50,334 nt of DNA from Desulfovibrionales bacterium. GTDB lineage: Bacteria; Desulfobacterota; Desulfovibrionia; Desulfovibrionales; Desulfovibrionaceae. Below are positions 1-7,973 of this stretch, piece by piece (position 1 is the first letter of the stretch; every line of letters starts with the position of its first letter). The stretch spans positions 1-50,334 of the forward strand of contig JASGMV010000027.1 of assembly GCA_030156255.1 (NCBI GenBank). The letters run 5' to 3'. The translations under genes and the position numbers were made by a program. The notes below the pieces were generated by a model that worked only from the letters and a program-made list of their open reading frames with translations, ran no database searches and had not been told where the DNA came from.

Positions 1-10
1 CCCAAGGCAT
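1..10 (-). CDS. Start of a probable IS481-like transposase (partial, runs off left edge)
   Basis: Only the first codons are present: ATG CCT TGG on the minus strand, reading out of the window. An excellent ribosome binding site (GAGGAGG) lies a few bases upstream. Many IS481-family transposases begin Met-Pro-Trp, and the adjacent sequence carries the repeated GTGTTACC.ATG motif seen at the ends of such elements. The identification rests on this combination recalled from the family, because almost none of the protein is visible. It could be another gene that happens to start this way. Confidence 0.4.
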
Positions 11-90
11 CGGTCACCTCCTCGGTGACCCAGAGTGTTACCCATGTTCCCGGTTTCTTGTGTTACCTATGTCCCCGGTTCGTACCGAAG
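11..90. mobile_element. Probable terminus of an IS481-like insertion sequence
   Basis: Two consecutive 25-base units (35-59 and 60-84), both beginning GTGTTACC and containing a CCCGGTT core, match at about 20 of 25 positions. This is the style of subterminal repeats at the transposase-proximal end of IS481-type elements. The outer boundary is probably near 80-90, where the sequence changes into a gene-end repeat. The other end and any target duplication are outside the window. Confidence 0.45.
12..30 (-). promoter_or_regulatory. Hairpin that covers the ribosome binding site of the left-edge ORF
   Basis: A 7-bp perfect inverted repeat, GGTCACC/GGTGACC, has a 5-base loop and includes the GAGGAGG ribosome binding site of the minus-strand ATG at position 10. 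If the transcript starts outside the element the hairpin could form and limit translation, a strategy known for several insertion sequences. Its role here is inferred. Confidence 0.35.
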
Positions 91-130
91 GGGAAAACCA
101 CTTTTGCAAAAGTGGGTTTCCCCTTCCCCC
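88..130. repeat. Gene-end inverted repeat, G-rich/C-rich family, copy 1
   Basis: Arms at 88-106 and 107-125 pair over 19 bp with one mismatch, with core AAGGGGAAA...TTTCCCCTT followed by CCCCC. The same style of sequence recurs at 13210-13259 and at the right edge (50296-50334). It lies just downstream of the lipoprotein gene stop at 145 on the minus strand and may act as a transcription end, although it has no long T-run. Confidence 0.6.
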
Positions 131-144
131 CAGCTCTTTTCGGC

Positions 145-1362
145 TTAATACGGCAGTTGGCCCACCAAGCGGCGGGCGAGCTTGGCGGGCAGCGCGCTGG
201 CGTGCAGACCCGTCTGGTCCGCCTGTTTCGCGCTGCGGCCCCAGGCCGTCAGCTCGTCCAGGGAGAATCCCGCGCCTTTGGGGCATTGGGCGAGCATATC
301 GCGGGCCAGGGCGAAGGCTTCATCCTGCTCCACGGCTTTTCGGAGATGTTCGGCGGCCTGGTCCCATTGGCCGAGATCCAGGGCCTTGAGGGCTCTTCCG
401 TAGCTGGCGACGGCCGGATAGCTTCTGCTGGCCACGCGTCGGAGCTGGGTCCACGCCGGATTCGACGGGACGATGCGCTCTACTTGCAGGATGCGTAAGA
501 GGGCGTCCTTTTCCAGTTGGAAGAAAAAGCGCGGCCGGACACGGCTGGTGAAGGAGTGTTGCAACGCTTTGCTTGCGGCCGAGGCCAAGCCCAGGTTCAG
601 TTCGAAAAACACGCCATTGGGTCCGATATTGCCGAAGCTTGCTCGGGCGGAGCGGCTCAACCGGGCGATGCGCACGGCGCGGTCCAGGGGGGGCGATTGG
701 TCTTGCGCCTCGCTTCTGCGGATCAGGGCCATGACCAGCATGGGATCGGCCGCGCCTTGGGGCGATGCGGCCAGGAGGTCGCGCGTCAAAAAGTCCAGCA
801 ACGCCCTGGCCGTTGCGGACAGGGTTTCGTCGTGGTTCAGGGGGGGGAAGGGAAGCGCGGCGATTTGGTTGCGCAGGCGAAGTTCGCCCGGAGTGAATTC
901 CCGTTCAAGGGCCGAGACGGCCTGTGCTTCGGCGTAGGCCCTGTCCATGAGGTAGAGGCTTTGCCGGGCGAACGGGGACAAGTCGTCGTCCCGGCTTCCG
1001 ACGAGGGTGAACAGGCCTCGGGCGTCCTCCGCGCGTCCCAGAGCCAGATAGGCGACGGCCTGCTCCATGCGCGGAGCCGACTCGTTCCTTTGGGCTTGGG
1101 GAAGGAGCTTCAAGCTCTCCAAGGCGTCTTCGTATTTTCCCAGCAACAGCTGCGCGCCGGCCATGCGCTCCACGGAATACCAACTTTCCGGGTATCGGGC
1201 GATGAAGGTTTTGAAGTCCTGAACGGCCTGACCGAGCTGGTCGTCATTCTGGTCCACGAGCCGGGGCGCCAGCGGCGGCGGAGGCTGAAACGAGCAGGAC
1301 CAGAGGCAGGCGGCCATCAGGAGCATGGCGGGTATCGTTGCGAAATGGCGTAATCGATGCAT
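145..1362 (-). CDS. TPR-like outer-membrane or periplasmic lipoprotein of unknown function
   Basis: The 405-residue product starts with a short basic stretch and a hydrophobic segment ending in two possible lipobox cysteines (MAAC at residue 19, LWSC at residue 23). It is therefore probably exported and lipid-anchored. The following 150 residues are helical and alanine/leucine rich, with tetratricopeptide-like spacing. A second such stretch lies near the C-terminus (LDLGQWDQAAEHLRKAVEQD). The ATG at 1362 was chosen over one at 1404 because it removes a 34-base overlap with the upstream channel gene and leaves GAGGG five bases upstream. It lies 8 bases after the channel gene on the same strand, so the two are very likely co-transcribed. 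TPR lipoproteins usually scaffold envelope complexes. No enzyme motif was seen. Confidence 0.7.
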   Translation of the reverse strand: MHRLRHFATIPAMLLMAACLWSCSFQPPPPLAPRLVDQNDDQLGQAVQDFKTFIARYPESWYSVERMAGAQLLLGKYEDALESLKLLPQAQRNESAPRMEQAVAYLALGRAEDARGLFTLVGSRDDDLSPFARQSLYLMDRAYAEAQAVSALEREFTPGELRLRNQIAALPFPPLNHDETLSATARALLDFLTRDLLAASPQGAADPMLVMALIRRSEAQDQSPPLDRAVRIARLSRSARASFGNIGPNGVFFELNLGLASAASKALQHSFTSRVRPRFFFQLEKDALLRILQVERIVPSNPAWTQLRRVASRSYPAVASYGRALKALDLGQWDQAAEHLRKAVEQDEAFALARDMLAQCPKGAGFSLDELTAWGRSAKQADQTGLHASALPAKLARRLVGQLPY

Positions 1363-1370
1363 GGAGGCCC

Positions 1371-2870
1371 TCAAGAGAAGATGCTGCGGAAGCGTTCGAA
1401 CCATCGGTGGCTGGCGTTTTCCTGCGGATTGAGGCCGTTTCTCCCGGGCGGTGTTTCAGCGCGTTGCCGGAAACATTCGCGTATGTTTTCGACGACCCGG
1501 GGATTGCTCTCCAGAAGCATTTTGAAGGCCTCCCGATCCACGACCAGACAAGCGGCGCCGGTTTTCGCAACAACGTCCGCCCTGCGGGGGTCGCCGGTCA
1601 GCAACGCCATCTCGCCGAAAAATCCTCCGGGCTCCAGTTCGGCCAGAACGGAGCCGTCGCGCTGCACCGAGACGGTTCCCGCCAGAATGACAAACAGGCT
1701 GGTGTCCTGCTCGCCGCTACGTACAATCCTGGCTCCGGCAGGATATTCCAGAAAGGCCGAACTTTGGACGAGCAGCAGGAGGTCGGCGTCGGTCAGCCCG
1801 GAGAAGAGCTCGATGGACCGCAGGATGGGCAGATAGTCCGGCTCCTCTTGCTTGACTCGCCGCGCCATGTGGATTTCGGACCGGGGGTAGGGCAGCGGAA
1901 CGCCGTATTTTTTGAAGTGGTGCCAGACGGACGATTGAACCTGGTCCATGGCCGCCCACTGGTCTTCGAACCGCGGGGCGGAGAAAAAGATTTCGTAAAC
2001 GACCTTGTAGCTTCCGATGGATTTGATGCGCACGAACGACGGGGGAAAGCGGGCAACCAGAGGACAGCGCTTGAGCGCCTCTTCCAGGGCCGCCTTGACG
2101 CGCACGGGCGGGACGTCGCAGGGCGCGCCCACCCGCACCCGGCAGCGCTTCTGGGGGAGCGGCCGGTCGTAATTGACCAGGTTGTGCTTGGAGATGGAAT
2201 TGTTCGGGATATAGATGCTGTCCCGTTGCACGGTTTGGATTTTTGTGTAGCGCCAGCTGATTTCCGCGACTTTTCCGGTGAGGCCGTCCACGCTGATCCA
2301 TTCGCCGACGCCGAAGGGCTTCTCCATCTGGATAAGAAATCCGGAGATGATGGACCCGATGGTGTCCTGCATGGAGAAACCGATGATGGCCGTCAGGATG
2401 GCCGAGGAGGTGATCAGAGAGGAGAGTTTGATATCGAAGATGGACTTGGCCGCGCTCACGACCACCAGGATGAAGATGCCGAATTTAATGACGTCCAGCA
2501 GGAAGTGGTTGACTTCTTTGTGCTTGATGCGCTGGAGATAGATGTCCGAGTAGACGCCGTCGATGAAGCTTTTGATCAGGAGCCAATAGACCAGGGTCTT
2601 GAGCAGGATCAGCGGCGTGTGCACAAGGGCCTGGTCCAGACCGCTTAAGACCAGCCGGTCCGCGGCTTCGATGAGAAAGGCCAGGAAAAGCCACTTGACG
2701 AAAGCCATGCTTTTGGGCGGCAGCCCTCTGCGTCGGATGAGCACGTGCAGGACGACGCTCGTGAGGATGAATAAACCGAGGATGGCGCCCAGCGTGATGA
2801 CGGCGCCCAGATGCAGGGAGAAAAGCAGCCCGAGGTACTGCCGAAAAAGTTCGATGTAGCGTTCGTGCAT
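1371..2870 (-). CDS. MscS-family mechanosensitive channel with C-terminal cyclic-nucleotide-binding domain
   Basis: A 499-residue membrane protein. About four hydrophobic segments occupy residues 1-160. The MscS pore and beta domain follow at about 140-330, with the typical stretch FSMQDTIGSIISGFLIQMEKPF and VAEISWRYTKIQT, then PNNSISKHNLVNYDRP. Residues about 355-470 form a cNMP-binding/CRP-like domain (ELFSGLTDADL, a glycine turn in ILAGTVSV, and PGGFFGEMALLTGDPRRADV, the phosphate-binding cassette with its arginine). MscS channels release solutes on hypo-osmotic shock. In cNMP-gated members nucleotide binding is thought to modulate opening. A CHASE2 nucleotide cyclase encoded at 24107 could supply the ligand, which is inference. 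It is the first gene of a two-gene unit with the TPR lipoprotein. Confidence 0.9.
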   Translation of the reverse strand: MHERYIELFRQYLGLLFSLHLGAVITLGAILGLFILTSVVLHVLIRRRGLPPKSMAFVKWLFLAFLIEAADRLVLSGLDQALVHTPLILLKTLVYWLLIKSFIDGVYSDIYLQRIKHKEVNHFLLDVIKFGIFILVVVSAAKSIFDIKLSSLITSSAILTAIIGFSMQDTIGSIISGFLIQMEKPFGVGEWISVDGLTGKVAEISWRYTKIQTVQRDSIYIPNNSISKHNLVNYDRPLPQKRCRVRVGAPCDVPPVRVKAALEEALKRCPLVARFPPSFVRIKSIGSYKVVYEIFFSAPRFEDQWAAMDQVQSSVWHHFKKYGVPLPYPRSEIHMARRVKQEEPDYLPILRSIELFSGLTDADLLLLVQSSAFLEYPAGARIVRSGEQDTSLFVILAGTVSVQRDGSVLAELEPGGFFGEMALLTGDPRRADVVAKTGAACLVVDREAFKMLLESNPRVVENIRECFRQRAETPPGRNGLNPQENASHRWFERFRSIFS

Positions 2871-2966
2871 GTTGGCCTGCGTCCGAACTCCGATGACGGA
2901 GCCCGGGCCCGCCGTAGCGCCCTTCAGGGCTGGCGCCTTCCTGGCGGACTACGCGTTGTCCGGGCG

Positions 2967-2988
2967 GGGCGGGAGCCTGCTCCCGCCC
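2967..2988 (-). terminator. GC-rich hairpin after the phosphotransacetylase-like gene
   Basis: GGGCGGGAGC and GCTCCCGCCC pair over 10 bp with a tiny loop, in the 149-bp gap between the stop at 3020 and the channel gene start at 2870 (both minus strand). No run of T follows, so it may be a pause or RNA-stability element rather than a strict intrinsic terminator. Confidence 0.4.
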
Positions 2989-3019
2989 GGAAAAGGGCGT
3001 TTTGTCCGGCGGCGTTGCG

Positions 3020-4081
3020 TCAAAGGCCCAAGGCGGCTTTGATCCAGGGCACGTCCAGCGTTGAGGACACGAGCTGCTCGCCTTGCTGGATTTTGATGAC
3101 GTCGCGCAGCTTGTGCCGCGAGAGAATGGCCTCCATCTTCTTGGCCACGCCGAAGGTGTCGTCGCGGATCACCACGATGGGCGTTTCCAGCACTTCCGAA
3201 CGGGTCAGGATGATGTCGTTGGGGTAAAGGTTTCCGGTAAGCACCAGGCAAGGGCAGTCCCCTTCCAAGGCCACGAGCTGCACATCGGAGCGGTCGCCGC
3301 CCACGATGACGGCCGAGTGCTTGTTTTTGCGGAAATGGGTCATGAAGTTTTCGACCTGCATGGTCCCGATGAGGAAGCTCTGGACCACGCGGTCGGCCTT
3401 GGAGTGGGCCGAAATGACCTTGCCTCCCAGACGTTCGGCGAGATCCGAGACTTTGATGGCGCCCATGAGGGGGTCCGAGGGGATCACGCCCAACACCTTC
3501 ACGCCGTGCCTTTCCAGCAGCGGTTTGATCAGGGTGTTCACCTCTTCGGCCATGTTCTCCGGCACGTCGTTGAGAATAACGCCCAAAAGCTGGTCTCCCA
3601 GCTCCTCCTTGTGCACGATCAGCTCATCGTAGCGGATGTCCTTGGCGTACCGGTCGATGATGATCGCCTTGACGCCCAGACGCTTGATCACGGAGATGCC
3701 GTCCACGCCGCAGTATTTGCCGGAATGCATGGAGCCGGAGCCCGCCACCAGGGTCAAGTCTTTGCCCCGGCTGATTTTTTCGTAGGCGTCCGCGATGCGG
3801 GGCGTCAGGTCTTCGTAGGACCCGGTGAACGCTTTGACCTTGAAATCCTGGGTGACCAGCACGGGCGTGACCATGTTCTGATTCTGCTCCAGGCCGAGCA
3901 CCTCCTGGACGAAACGGGCGTCTTCATCGACCATGGCGTCGCCGTAATAAACGGGCATGGCGCCTACGGGCTTCATATAGGCCAGACTGGCGCCTTCCTT
4001 CTGAAGCCGGGCGCCAAGCCCCATGACGATCATGTTTTTTCCCGAATATCCGGCTGTGGACCCAATATATAAGCCAGCCAT
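3020..4081 (-). CDS. Phosphotransacetylase-like protein: BioD-like P-loop domain plus DRTGG domain
   Basis: The 353-residue protein opens with a dethiobiotin-synthetase-like nucleotide-binding fold (YIGSTAGYSGKN, a P-loop variant, residues 4-16). It continues with a DRTGG-type regulatory domain at about 210-320 (VISAHSKADRVVQSFLIGTM, AVIVGGDRSDVQLVAL). This two-domain architecture matches the N-terminal part of long phosphotransacetylases such as Pta, but the catalytic PTA_PTB domain is absent. The protein is therefore more likely a regulator or sensor of acetyl-phosphate/acetyl-CoA metabolism than the enzyme itself. The gene follows the acyl-CoA synthetase by 27 bases on the same strand, which supports a shared role in acetate/acetyl-CoA metabolism. 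ATG at 4081 is preceded by AAGGAGG. Confidence 0.8.
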   Translation of the reverse strand: MAGLYIGSTAGYSGKNMIVMGLGARLQKEGASLAYMKPVGAMPVYYGDAMVDEDARFVQEVLGLEQNQNMVTPVLVTQDFKVKAFTGSYEDLTPRIADAYEKISRGKDLTLVAGSGSMHSGKYCGVDGISVIKRLGVKAIIIDRYAKDIRYDELIVHKEELGDQLLGVILNDVPENMAEEVNTLIKPLLERHGVKVLGVIPSDPLMGAIKVSDLAERLGGKVISAHSKADRVVQSFLIGTMQVENFMTHFRKNKHSAVIVGGDRSDVQLVALEGDCPCLVLTGNLYPNDIILTRSEVLETPIVVIRDDTFGVAKKMEAILSRHKLRDVIKIQQGEQLVSSTLDVPWIKAALGL

Positions 4082-4108
4082 GGCTCCTCCTTGTGCTTGC
4101 GTTCCCGA

Positions 4109-6241
4109 TTATGCTTGTTGTGTGATTTTCTTTTCCGCGTCAAGGGAGATGCGCATGTCAACCGCCAGGGCGCTGGATTTCGATACCAGCACGGGGTTGA
4201 GTTCGGCCTCCATGATCTCCGGAAAGTCCATGGCGATCTGGGACATGGTTAACAGCACGTCCTCCAGCGACTTGAAATCCACCGGCTGCTCGCCCCGCAC
4301 GCCTTTGAGCAACGGGTAGGAGCGAACCTCCCGGATCATCTCCGCGGCGTCCTGCAGGGTCAGCGGCGCCAGCCGGAAGGAAACGTCCCGCAACGTCTCG
4401 ACGTAGACGCCGCCGAGTCCGAACATGAGCATCGGGCCGAACTGTTCGTCCCGTTGGAATCCCACGATGACTTCCTTGGACTCGGGAGGCGCCATGGCTT
4501 GGACCAGGCATCCCGTTACGTGGATGTCGCTTCCTGCCCTGGTGATCCTGGAGGTGATGTCCAGAAAGGCTCGCCGGACAGAGACCGCGTCGGCAAGGTT
4601 CAAGACCACGCCGCCCAGGTCCGACTTGTGGACCACCTGGGGGGAAGCCAGCTTGAGGGCCACGGGATAGCCGATTTTCGACGCGGCCTGGGCGGCTTCG
4701 TCGCTGGTGCGGGCCAGGATGGTCTGGGGGACGTTTAATTCGTACGCCCGGGCGAAGTCCTGGGACAAAAATTCCGGCAGAACGTTCAGGCCCTGCTCCC
4801 GGGCCTTGGCGATGACCTGGGTCGCCTTGCCCAGGTCCCGGCGGAAGCACACCTCGGCCGCCCAGGGCCGGTCCAACATGCGGCGGCGCTCCCACATGCG
4901 CCCGGCGGCCCGCACCGCGGGCTCGGGGAAGTCGAAGCAGGGGACGCCGGCCGCCGTGAGCAGGCGTCGGCCCTCCTGAACGTTGGATTCTCCGAGCAGG
5001 CAGGCCAGCACCGGCTTGTCGGAGTCTTTGGCCGTCTGGATCAGGGCCTGCGCCGCATCGGCGCTGGAAAGGGTCGCCGAGGGCGTGATGATAACCAGTG
5101 CGATTTGCATGCGGTCGTCGGCCAGCAGCAGGCGCAACGCTTCGACCATGCGGTCCACGTCGGCGTCGGCCATGATGTCCACCGGGTTGTAGAACCCGGA
5201 GGAAGGCGGAAGAATCCGGCGTAGGCCTTCGATGGCGGCCTTGTCCGGATAGGGCATGTTGAGGCCCGCGGCCTCGGCCGTATCCGCGGCCAGGATGCCG
5301 GGACCGCCGGAATTGGTCAAAACCGCCAGATTCGGCCCGGAGGGCGCAGGTTGAGCGGAAAAACACATTCCCAGCTCGAAAAGCTCCTCCATGGACCGCG
5401 CCTCGATGACGCCGCATTGCCCGAAGGCGGCCCTGTAAGCTTGCCGGCTTCCGGACAGCGCTCCGGTGTGGGACGAGGCGGCCTTGGACCCGGCGGCTGA
5501 GCAGCCGCCCTTGATGAGCAGCACCGGTTTTTTCCGGCACGCCAAATCGGCGGTCCGGAGAAAAGCCGCGCCGTCGGAAAAGGACTCCAGGTATCCCAGG
5601 ATGACCTCGGTTTCCGGGTCGTCCTGCAAATAGTCGAGGATATCGTTTTCGGACAGAAGGCCCTTGACGCCCAGGTTGATGAGGGAGGAAAAGCCGGCGC
5701 CGCGGCTTTCCGCCCACTCCAACATGCCTGCGCACAGGGCGCCGGATTGCGAGAAGAACGCAATGTTGCCCCGGCGGGGCATCGGCCCTCGGGCAAAGGT
5801 CGCGTTGAGCCCGATGGCGGTGTTGAGCACCCCCAGGCTGCTGGGACCGAGCAGGGCCATGCGGTGCTGCTCGGCCAATTGGACGATGCGTTTCTGGCGT
5901 TTGTGGCCTGGGGTGCCGTTCTCGGTGCAGCCGCCCGTGATCATGACGCAGGCCTTGGCGCGGCGTTGGCTCAGGCCCTCCATCACCTCCACGGCCGCGG
6001 AGGGCGGGACGCAGACCACGGCCAGGTCGACGCTTAGGGGCAGTTGAGAAACGTTGGGAACAACCTCGAGCCCAAGGATCTCCCGACAATGGGGATTGAC
6101 GGGAAATATCTTCCCTCGGTACCCTCCGGCCAGCAGGTTCGCGGTGACGATGTGGCCGACCTTGCCGGCGGCGGCCGAAGCGCCCACCACCGCGACGGAC
6201 TCCGGACGGAACAATGAACTCATATTGACATAATGGGGCAT
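4109..6241 (-). CDS. Acetate/acyl-CoA synthetase, ADP-forming, fused alpha and beta subunits
   Basis: The 710-residue protein has the order CoA-binding Rossmann domain (PESVAVVGASAAAGKVG), succinyl-CoA-ligase-like domains, and a C-terminal ATP-grasp domain (LKLASPQVVHKSDLGGVVL, FGLGGVYVETLRDVSFRLAP). The phosphorylated histidine of the family is present in SSHTGALSG near residue 257. These enzymes convert acyl-CoA, ADP and phosphate into acid, CoA and ATP, which suits substrate-level phosphorylation in an anaerobe. The usual GPN(C/T)LG motif reads GPSSLG here. The ATG at 6241 (MPHYVNMSS) was chosen because AGAAGGGA precedes it. The ATG at 6268 would overlap the divergent rnc start. Substrate specificity cannot be read from the sequence; some family members are protein acetyltransferases but carry a GNAT domain, absent here. 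Confidence 0.88.
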   Translation of the reverse strand: MPHYVNMSSLFRPESVAVVGASAAAGKVGHIVTANLLAGGYRGKIFPVNPHCREILGLEVVPNVSQLPLSVDLAVVCVPPSAAVEVMEGLSQRRAKACVMITGGCTENGTPGHKRQKRIVQLAEQHRMALLGPSSLGVLNTAIGLNATFARGPMPRRGNIAFFSQSGALCAGMLEWAESRGAGFSSLINLGVKGLLSENDILDYLQDDPETEVILGYLESFSDGAAFLRTADLACRKKPVLLIKGGCSAAGSKAASSHTGALSGSRQAYRAAFGQCGVIEARSMEELFELGMCFSAQPAPSGPNLAVLTNSGGPGILAADTAEAAGLNMPYPDKAAIEGLRRILPPSSGFYNPVDIMADADVDRMVEALRLLLADDRMQIALVIITPSATLSSADAAQALIQTAKDSDKPVLACLLGESNVQEGRRLLTAAGVPCFDFPEPAVRAAGRMWERRRMLDRPWAAEVCFRRDLGKATQVIAKAREQGLNVLPEFLSQDFARAYELNVPQTILARTSDEAAQAASKIGYPVALKLASPQVVHKSDLGGVVLNLADAVSVRRAFLDITSRITRAGSDIHVTGCLVQAMAPPESKEVIVGFQRDEQFGPMLMFGLGGVYVETLRDVSFRLAPLTLQDAAEMIREVRSYPLLKGVRGEQPVDFKSLEDVLLTMSQIAMDFPEIMEAELNPVLVSKSSALAVDMRISLDAEKKITQQA

Positions 6242-6266
6242 AGCATCCCTTCTACAGCGACAAATC

Positions 6267-7019
6267 ATGAATCAGCGACAAACAAGCCTGGAAGAGTCTA
6301 TTCACTACCGTTTCGACCAAGTCAAGCTCCTGACGCAGGCCTTGACCCACAGTTCTCACGCCAATGAGCAGGGCGGCGGGGCCTTCGAGAACAATGAGCG
6401 TCTTGAATTTTTGGGCGACGCCGTGCTCGAGTTGGTTGTATCAAGAGAACTCTATGAACGCTATCCCGAAGCCGCGGAGGGAAATCTTACCCGAATCCGC
6501 TCCAGTTTGGTGAAGGAGGCTGCGCTGGCCGGAGTGGCCCGCGAAATACGGTTGGACCAGCATTTGCTGCTGGGTAAAGGCGAGGAGGGCCAAGGCGGCA
6601 GGAATCGGGATTCATTGTTGGCCGACGGCCTGGAGGCTCTCATCGGCGCCATATTTCTTGACGGAGGGTTCGAACCGGCCATGCGGGTCGTGTTGGAGCT
6701 GCTGCAGGACCGTTGGCCCCAGAACCTTTCCGTTCCCCGTCCCCGGGACTACAAGAGCCGGCTGCAGGAGCTGACGCAACAGCTGTACAAGGATCGTCCC
6801 GTGTACAGCTTGCTGGGCGCAAGCGGACCGGAGCATGAAAAAGTTTTTGAGGTGAGCGTTCGCCTGCCCACCGGTGAAACCTTTATCGCCTTGGAGACCA
6901 GCTTGAAGCGCGCCGAGCAAGGCGCCGCCGCTCAAGCCCTACACAGCCTCGGCGAGAGACAGCCCGGAGTCGCCGGGAATCCTCCGCCGGGCGGGGAGAA
7001 CCCGCCCGGCGGGAGATAG
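6267..7019 (+). CDS. rnc: Ribonuclease III
   Basis: The 250-residue protein carries the RNase III signature ERLEFLGDAVLELVVS (residues 44-59) with the metal-binding Glu and Asp, and a second catalytic stretch LEALIGAIFLDGG. A double-stranded RNA binding domain occupies about residues 157-228 (DYKSRLQELTQQLYKDRPVYSL onward). It cleaves double-stranded RNA in rRNA precursor and mRNA processing. A proline/glycine-rich tail of about 20 residues is encoded by a 12-bp GC hairpin. The start lies only 25 bases from the divergent synthetase start, and no clear ribosome binding site precedes it. Confidence 0.96.
   Translation: MNQRQTSLEESIHYRFDQVKLLTQALTHSSHANEQGGGAFENNERLEFLGDAVLELVVSRELYERYPEAAEGNLTRIRSSLVKEAALAGVAREIRLDQHLLLGKGEEGQGGRNRDSLLADGLEALIGAIFLDGGFEPAMRVVLELLQDRWPQNLSVPRPRDYKSRLQELTQQLYKDRPVYSLLGASGPEHEKVFEVSVRLPTGETFIALETSLKRAEQGAAAQALHSLGERQPGVAGNPPPGGENPPGGR
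6984..7012. terminator. Perfect 12-bp GC hairpin between convergent rnc and flagellin genes
   Basis: CCGCCGGGCGGG pairs with CCCGCCCGGCGG around a GAGAA loop, inside the last codons of rnc and 20 bases before the flagellin stop on the other strand. The placement between convergent genes suggests a shared transcription end. No T-run is present on either side, so intrinsic termination is uncertain. Confidence 0.45.
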
Positions 7020-7032
7020 CGAACTGTCTCTA

Positions 7033-7926
7033 TTAACCGCCGATGAGCTGAAGAGCCATCTGCGGCAGGGAGTTCGCCTGCGACAGCATGGCCACAGCCG
7101 ACTGCGTCAAAATTTGCTCCCGCACGAATTGGGTCATCTCGGTGGACACGTCCACGTCGGAGATGCGCGACTCGGCGGCCTGCAGGTTCTCAGCCTGGAC
7201 TTCCAGGTTGGTGATGGTGTTCTCCAACCGGTTTTGCATGGCGCCCAGGTTGGCGCGGACTTTGTCCTTGGAGACGATGGCGTCGTTGATGGCTTCCAGG
7301 GCGTCCTGGGCCATCTCCTGGGTCGAAATCGACCGTCCGGATCTGCCGACGGCCGCGCCGAGGCCAAGGCCGAAGGCCGATGCCGTAGAGGACCCGATGT
7401 TCACATAGTAGTAGTCTTCGGCGGAGTCGTTGCCCGTACCGAAGTGGACCTTCAACTGGCCGGTGGAGTTCAGGCCGGAGCCGTCGTGCGTTTCGCTCGA
7501 CAGGTTGCCGTTGAGCAAGTAGATGCCGTTGAAGTCCGTGGCGTTGGCGATACGGGTGATTTCCGAAGCCATCGCCTGATACTCGGAGTCGATCATCATG
7601 CGCTGGGCTGAGGTGTAGGTGCCCGTGGACGCCTGGGTCGCGAGCTCCTTCATGCGGATGAGCTTTTCGTCGATGATGCTCAAAGCTCCATCCGCCGTCT
7701 GGATCATGGAGATCGCGTCGTTTGCGTTGCGGACGCCTTGCGCCAACGAATCGATGTCCGCCCGCATCAGCTCGCGGATGGCCAGACCGGCGGCGTCGTC
7801 GGCCGCCGTGCCGATTCGAAGGCCGGAAGACAGCCGCCGGGTGGAGACGCTCAACGAATTGTAGTGGTTGTTGAGGTTCCTGGCGGCGTTCATCGCCATT
7901 AAGTTGTGGTTGATGGTCAGGGCCAT
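7033..7926 (-). CDS. Flagellin, filament subunit
   Basis: The 297-residue protein has the conserved flagellin N-terminus (MALTINHNLMAMNAARNL, then RLSSGLRI...AADDAAGLAI) and C-terminus (NLGAMQNRLENTI, ESRISDVDVSTEM, ending SLPQMALQLIGG). These ends form the D0/D1 coiled-coil core of the filament. The central surface region (about 165-215) is short. The ATG at 7926 is preceded by AAGGAGG. An in-frame ATG at 8004 would add 26 residues foreign to the family. A sigma-54 type promoter lies about 50 bp upstream (7974-7989). It is monocistronic and separated from flgE by about 660 bp. Confidence 0.96.
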   Translation of the reverse strand: MALTINHNLMAMNAARNLNNHYNSLSVSTRRLSSGLRIGTAADDAAGLAIRELMRADIDSLAQGVRNANDAISMIQTADGALSIIDEKLIRMKELATQASTGTYTSAQRMMIDSEYQAMASEITRIANATDFNGIYLLNGNLSSETHDGSGLNSTGQLKVHFGTGNDSAEDYYYVNIGSSTASAFGLGLGAAVGRSGRSISTQEMAQDALEAINDAIVSKDKVRANLGAMQNRLENTITNLEVQAENLQAAESRISDVDVSTEMTQFVREQILTQSAVAMLSQANSLPQMALQLIGG

Positions 7927-7973
7927 TTCAAACCTCCTTGTTACTCGCAGAACTTCCTTTTTGGTATTGGGTA

